Below, in pieces: positions 19,312 through 22,265 of a stretch of DNA of 22,265 nucleotides. The notes under the pieces were generated by a model that made no database searches, was not told the DNA's origin, and saw only the letters and a list, made by a program, of their open reading frames with translations. The DNA is from an uncultured Bacilli bacterium (GTDB lineage Bacteria > Bacillota_I > Bacilli_A > RF39 > UBA660), in assembly GCA_947594675.1 (NCBI GenBank), contig CANQEF010000005.1, positions 1 through 22,265 on the forward strand, written 5' to 3'. Position 1 is the first letter of the stretch; the number at the start of each line of letters is the position of its first letter. A program made the position numbers and the translations under genes.

Positions 19312-21119
19312 CTAACTAATTTAACATATTCATTTATTAAATTGCTTGTTTTACTAGAATAAATTGTATCTTTAGCTAAAGTAATATCATCTGTAATTAT
19401 ATTATCAACATTTAAATCAATCATGTTATTAATGCTTTCTTTAGTATTAACAGTCCAAGCATATAATTGTTTTCCTTCGTTATGGACGGATTTAACTAGT
19501 TTTCTAGTTACACTCATCGCTTCAATACTAAAATTATCGGCATCCTTTAAGGATGTTATATCACCATAAGCAAGACTCATAACATAAACAGTTTTTACCT
19601 TTTTATCATATTTTTTTACTTTCTTTAAAACATCATAAACTTGTGAAGTAATAACGCAACTATCTTCAAAATTTTCTTCCTTAATTATATCCACAACTTC
19701 TTTTTCTAGGTCTTTTTCATGACCTGTAGGTTTAATTTCAATATTAAGTCTGATATTATTTTCTTTAGCAAACTCGACTACATCTTTTAGTAAAGGGATT
19801 TTTTCACCTTTATATTTCTTGGAAAAAAAACTTCCGGCATCTAATTTTTCTACTTCAAAAGAAGATAATTCCCATGTATTTTTATCTACTTTTGTTGTTC
19901 TTTTAAAATTTGTATCGTGAATAACAATAACTTCTTTGTCTTTTGTTTCTTGAACATCTAATTCAATCCAATCTGCTCCTAATTTCTTAGCCCCTATAAA
20001 AGCACTCATTGTATTTTCTGGATAAAATACTGATGCTCCTCTATGAGCAGTAACTTCAAGTGTCCTTGTATATTCTATATTTAGATTATATTCACCTTTA
20101 TATAATCCATATGTAAAGAAAAATCCTAATATTAAAGCAAGGCAACTTAACATCCAAGTAATTCTTTTTAACCACTTATTTGTGTTTTTGTTTTTATTTT
20201 CATCAATAACTATATGCTTTATCTTTTCTTTTTGCTCATCTTTATGTAAATAGTACAATACACTTATAGTTGCATAACTAATTGGCGTTGTCAAAAGTAC
20301 AAAGACAATAAAAGTAAAGGCAATAAATAGCCAAATAATTGTCGTTGTCAAGCTTTTTATAATTAAAGCTTTTTCAAATACTTTACTCATAAGCATTACT
20401 AGCAGAATTCCTATAATTAGTAGTAGAAAGTATAAAACAAATATTACTAATTGTATAGTAATTAGAGTAATTAAATCTTTTAAATGTGTTTTTTTGCTTA
20501 ACTTGATACTATCTTTTCTAGATTCTAAAAAGCTTTTATCTTCAACTACATGGTAATGAAATATATATAAAAAGCGAAGTAATAATATTAAAAGTAAAAT
20601 ATATAAAGAAATAATCAAAGTCAAAAGAAAGCTATTTTTTATAATATACTCCATTATAAACTCTGGTATTTTTATTGTCGCAATTAAACTAGAGGAAACA
20701 CCAATATTTAAAAAGGGAATTAAAAACAATACTAAAAAAACAACTGTAATATTTTTTATCTTAAAAAAGCCTTGACATTTTTTTAAAGCAATACTACAAG
20801 CATCGCTTATTTTTATTTTTTTCTTTTGATAAGATGCATCAAGTATGACGATAATTGCGGCTATATCAAACAGTGTATAAACAGTCATAAGAAGAAATAA
20901 AATTATTAGTAATACTATAACTATGGGATTTAATAGAAAAGATAAAAAATTTTCTAATGTCAAATAATTATAGCCTGTTAGTTTTGTAATTAAATTAAAT
21001 AAATTAAAAAAAAGTGGCATGAATATTAGTAAGGTTAAAATTTTATATAGAGCCTCAAACCCTACTAGTGTTTTTAAATTATAATTTATTAAGCTAATTA
21101 CTTTTTTTACTTTTTGCAT
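19299..21119 (-). CDS. Membrane-anchored glycerophosphodiester phosphodiesterase
   Basis: A 606-residue protein from ATG 21119 (an in-frame GTG at 21128 lies too close to the AGGA site). Residues up to about 340 hold roughly eight hydrophobic helices of the GPDPase membrane domain type (for example IVLLIILFLLMTVYTLFDIA and FVLYFLLLIIGILLVMLM). The rest is a GDPD catalytic barrel: AHRGASVFYPENT near residue 360, ELDVQETKDKEVIVIHD with the paired metal Glu/Asp and His, LNIEIKP, and a final AWTVNTKE with NIITDD. It hydrolyses glycerophosphodiesters to sn-glycerol 3-phosphate and an alcohol, probably outside the membrane, in lipid or teichoic acid turnover. It has its own promoter region and is a chromosomal, not a phage, gene. 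Confidence 0.93.
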   Translation of the reverse strand: MQKVKKVISLINYNLKTLVGFEALYKILTLLIFMPLFFNLFNLITKLTGYNYLTLENFLSFLLNPIVIVLLIILFLLMTVYTLFDIAAIIVILDASYQKKKIKISDACSIALKKCQGFFKIKNITVVFLVLFLIPFLNIGVSSSLIATIKIPEFIMEYIIKNSFLLTLIISLYILLLILLLRFLYIFHYHVVEDKSFLESRKDSIKLSKKTHLKDLITLITIQLVIFVLYFLLLIIGILLVMLMSKVFEKALIIKSLTTTIIWLFIAFTFIVFVLLTTPISYATISVLYYLHKDEQKEKIKHIVIDENKNKNTNKWLKRITWMLSCLALILGFFFTYGLYKGEYNLNIEYTRTLEVTAHRGASVFYPENTMSAFIGAKKLGADWIELDVQETKDKEVIVIHDTNFKRTTKVDKNTWELSSFEVEKLDAGSFFSKKYKGEKIPLLKDVVEFAKENNIRLNIEIKPTGHEKDLEKEVVDIIKEENFEDSCVITSQVYDVLKKVKKYDKKVKTVYVMSLAYGDITSLKDADNFSIEAMSVTRKLVKSVHNEGKQLYAWTVNTKESINNMIDLNVDNIITDDITLAKDTIYSSKTSNLINEYVKLVRKIF

Positions 21120-21158
21120 CTTTTCCACATCCTAAATATTCATATTTCTTTGTTAATA

Positions 21159-21187
21159 AGTATAACATATTTTTAAACATATTAAAA
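21159..21187 (-). promoter_or_regulatory. Candidate promoter of the phosphodiesterase gene
   Basis: On the minus strand a good -10 (TATACT, 21159-21164) lies 17 bp from a poor -35 (TTTTAA, 21182-21187), about 40 bp before the gene start. No other better pair is seen in the 166-bp gap. The -35 coincides with the T-tract of the upstream terminator. Confidence 0.4.
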
Positions 21188-21209
21188 CTCGTTTCAAATT
21201 ATAAACGAG
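21182..21209 (-). terminator. Rho-independent terminator of the ABC transporter operon
   Basis: Minus strand: CTCGTTT and AAACGAG (7-bp stem, 8-base loop) followed by TTTTAAT. It lies about 85 bp downstream of the ABC ATPase stop and upstream of the phosphodiesterase, so it should separate the two transcription units. Confidence 0.65.
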
Positions 21210-21254
21210 CTTTAATTACTATCCTCTTTATCTATTGTAATTTAAAATAAGAAG

Positions 21255-21271
21255 TGCACAATTGTTGTGCA
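21255..21271 (-). repeat. Inverted repeat downstream of the ABC ATPase gene
   Basis: TGCACAA and TTGTGCA (7 bp, 3-base loop) form a strong stem. On the minus strand the following bases are CTTCTTATTTT, an imperfect U-tract, so it may act as a first, leaky terminator or mRNA 3' stabiliser before the better terminator at 21182-21209. Confidence 0.45.
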
Positions 21272-21294
21272 AAAAAATTTTAATCTTGCACTAA

Positions 21295-22101
21295 TTATTT
21301 TTCTTTAACCTTTTTTAAATCATATATTTTATCAACTGTATCACATACATTTTGTGAATGAGTTACAATAATAACACACTTATTTTCTTCATGAGCCAAT
21401 TTTTTAAATATTTCTAAAATTTCAGTTTCTGTTTGCTTATCAAGATTTCCAGTTGGTTCATCTGCAATTATCATTTTGGGATTATAAGATAAACTTCTCG
21501 CAATGGCAACTCTTTGTTGCTCTCCACCTGATAATCTCAATACTTTACGGTCAGCATAACTGGCTTTTAAGCCTACTTTTTCCATAAGTTCAATAGCTTT
21601 TTCTTTTTTATTTTTTATTTTTAATCCGTTCGCATCCATGGAAAGAATTATATTTTCACTAGCTGTCATAAAAGGCAATAAATTATAGCTTTGAAAGACA
21701 ATGCCTATATCACTATTACGATACTTATCTAAATTCATATCTTTTAGGCTTTTACCATCAAATATAATTTCACCTTCAGTACACTTTTCTAGTCCACTTA
21801 TAAGTGACAAAAGCGTTGTTTTACCTGTTCCACTTCGACCTCTTATGGCATATAATTTTCCACTTTCAAAATCAAAGCTAACATCTTTTAAGGCATAATC
21901 ATTTTCTTCAGCATCACTATATCTATAACTAGCATTTTTAATACTTAAAATAATATCTTTTGGAGAAGGAGTTTTTGCTTTAACTTCTTGTTTTTCTTTT
22001 AACTCTTTATCTTCTTTATTTTTAATCTTTTTCTCTTTTTTAGAAATACTCTTTCCAAGGTTATCTTTTGAAACGTAGTTATTCTTTTTATTATTTGCCA
22101 T
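21295..22101 (-). CDS. MacB/LolD-type ABC transporter ATP-binding protein
   Basis: A 268-residue protein. Walker A (GRSGTGKTT, about 89-97), Q-loop (FQSYNLLPFMTASENI), signature (LSGGEQQRVAIARSL), Walker B (MIIADEPTGNLD) and H-loop (VTHS) are all intact, so the ATPase should be active. The order and the NLD extension fit the MacB/LolD/BceA group that powers FtsX-like permeases. Ahead of the domain is an unusual Lys/Glu-rich extension of about 50 residues (KSISKKEKKIKNKEDKELK). The upstream gene's end (22104 onwards) is the permease, two bases away. The substrate cannot be deduced: lipoprotein, peptide or antibiotic export, or cell-wall signalling, are all possible. Confidence 0.93.
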   Translation of the reverse strand: MANNKKNNYVSKDNLGKSISKKEKKIKNKEDKELKEKQEVKAKTPSPKDIILSIKNASYRYSDAEENDYALKDVSFDFESGKLYAIRGRSGTGKTTLLSLISGLEKCTEGEIIFDGKSLKDMNLDKYRNSDIGIVFQSYNLLPFMTASENIILSMDANGLKIKNKKEKAIELMEKVGLKASYADRKVLRLSGGEQQRVAIARSLSYNPKMIIADEPTGNLDKQTETEILEIFKKLAHEENKCVIIVTHSQNVCDTVDKIYDLKKVKEK

Positions 22102-22103
22102 TT

Positions 22104-22265
22104 CTAAGACCTCTCTTTCAATATTGTAAGTGGGGAAAATCTTTGAATACTAACCATTGAGGCAATTGAGCTTACTAATACTAGTGAAAGTCCAATACTA
22201 AGTAATTCTAATAAAACTTTAATATCTACTACTGCATCAATAGAGTCATATGCTTGAACAACAGG
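22104..22265 (-). CDS. FtsX/MacB-like ABC permease, C-terminal end (partial)
   Basis: The reverse strand is open from the window edge to a TAG at 22104-22106, giving the last 53 residues of a larger protein. A final transmembrane helix (LLELLSIGLSLVLVSSIASM) is followed by RFSPLTILKERS. This helix plus a Pro-x-x-h-L-(K/R) end is the hallmark C-terminus of FtsX/MacB permeases (normally PVKALR). It abuts the matching ATPase gene, whose GAGAGG ribosome site overlaps its last codons. The rest of the gene lies to the right, outside the window. Confidence 0.85.
   Translation of the reverse strand, partial: PVVQAYDSIDAVVDIKVLLELLSIGLSLVLVSSIASMVSIQRFSPLTILKERS

Noticed and set aside
1..22265. CRISPR array, tRNA, rRNA or insertion sequence
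   Set aside because: No regularly spaced repeats, cloverleaf-like sequence, ribosomal RNA pattern or transposase was found on reading through both strands.

Overview
The window is the right-hand end of an integrated temperate phage (about positions 1-18,520) joined to chromosomal genes (about 18,507-22,265). The DNA is very AT-rich. TGA acts as a stop (for example at the TerS/TerL and the 14,509/14,506 junctions), so the code is standard. Gene content and Shine-Dalgarno sites (GGAGG, AGAGGT) point to a low-GC Bacillota host (Bacilli, Erysipelotrichia or Clostridia type); I cannot place it more precisely.

Almost all phage genes lie on the minus strand and read leftwards from about 15,800. Order: Cro-like regulator, two tiny ORFs, DnaD-type replication initiator, G39P-like helicase loader, a recombination module (ERF annealing protein, PD-(D/E)XK exonuclease, SSB, NinB-like protein), about 20 small accessory ORFs (DUF7694-type protein, split HNH endonuclease, MmcB-like nuclease, ASCH, KOW-like and zinc-site proteins), and an ArpU/RinA-like late regulator. 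After a 150-bp control region the late operon begins: TerS, TerL, a small membrane protein and a portal protein that runs off the left edge. Capsid, tail and lysis genes must lie further left.

The lysogeny module reads rightwards on the plus strand from about 15,850: a short XRE repressor, two small membrane proteins and a large serine recombinase. The switch region is unusually legible. A palindromic operator fills the 17-bp spacer of a perfect TTGACA/TATAAT early promoter. A second, partial operator abuts the repressor promoter. A third near-copy, with the same promoter-like frame, is embedded in the last codons of the Cro-like gene.

The recombinase ends 10 bp before a host short-chain dehydrogenase that stops abruptly after its APG motif, so the phage appears integrated within the 3' coding part of that gene. 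Next come a membrane-anchored glycerophosphodiester phosphodiesterase and a MacB/LolD-type ABC ATPase with the C-terminal end of its FtsX-like permease. I saw no CRISPR array, tRNA, rRNA, insertion sequence or recognised anti-phage defence operon. The points most worth checking are the switch architecture, the integration site, the late promoter, the split HNH gene and the uncharacterised lysogeny membrane proteins.
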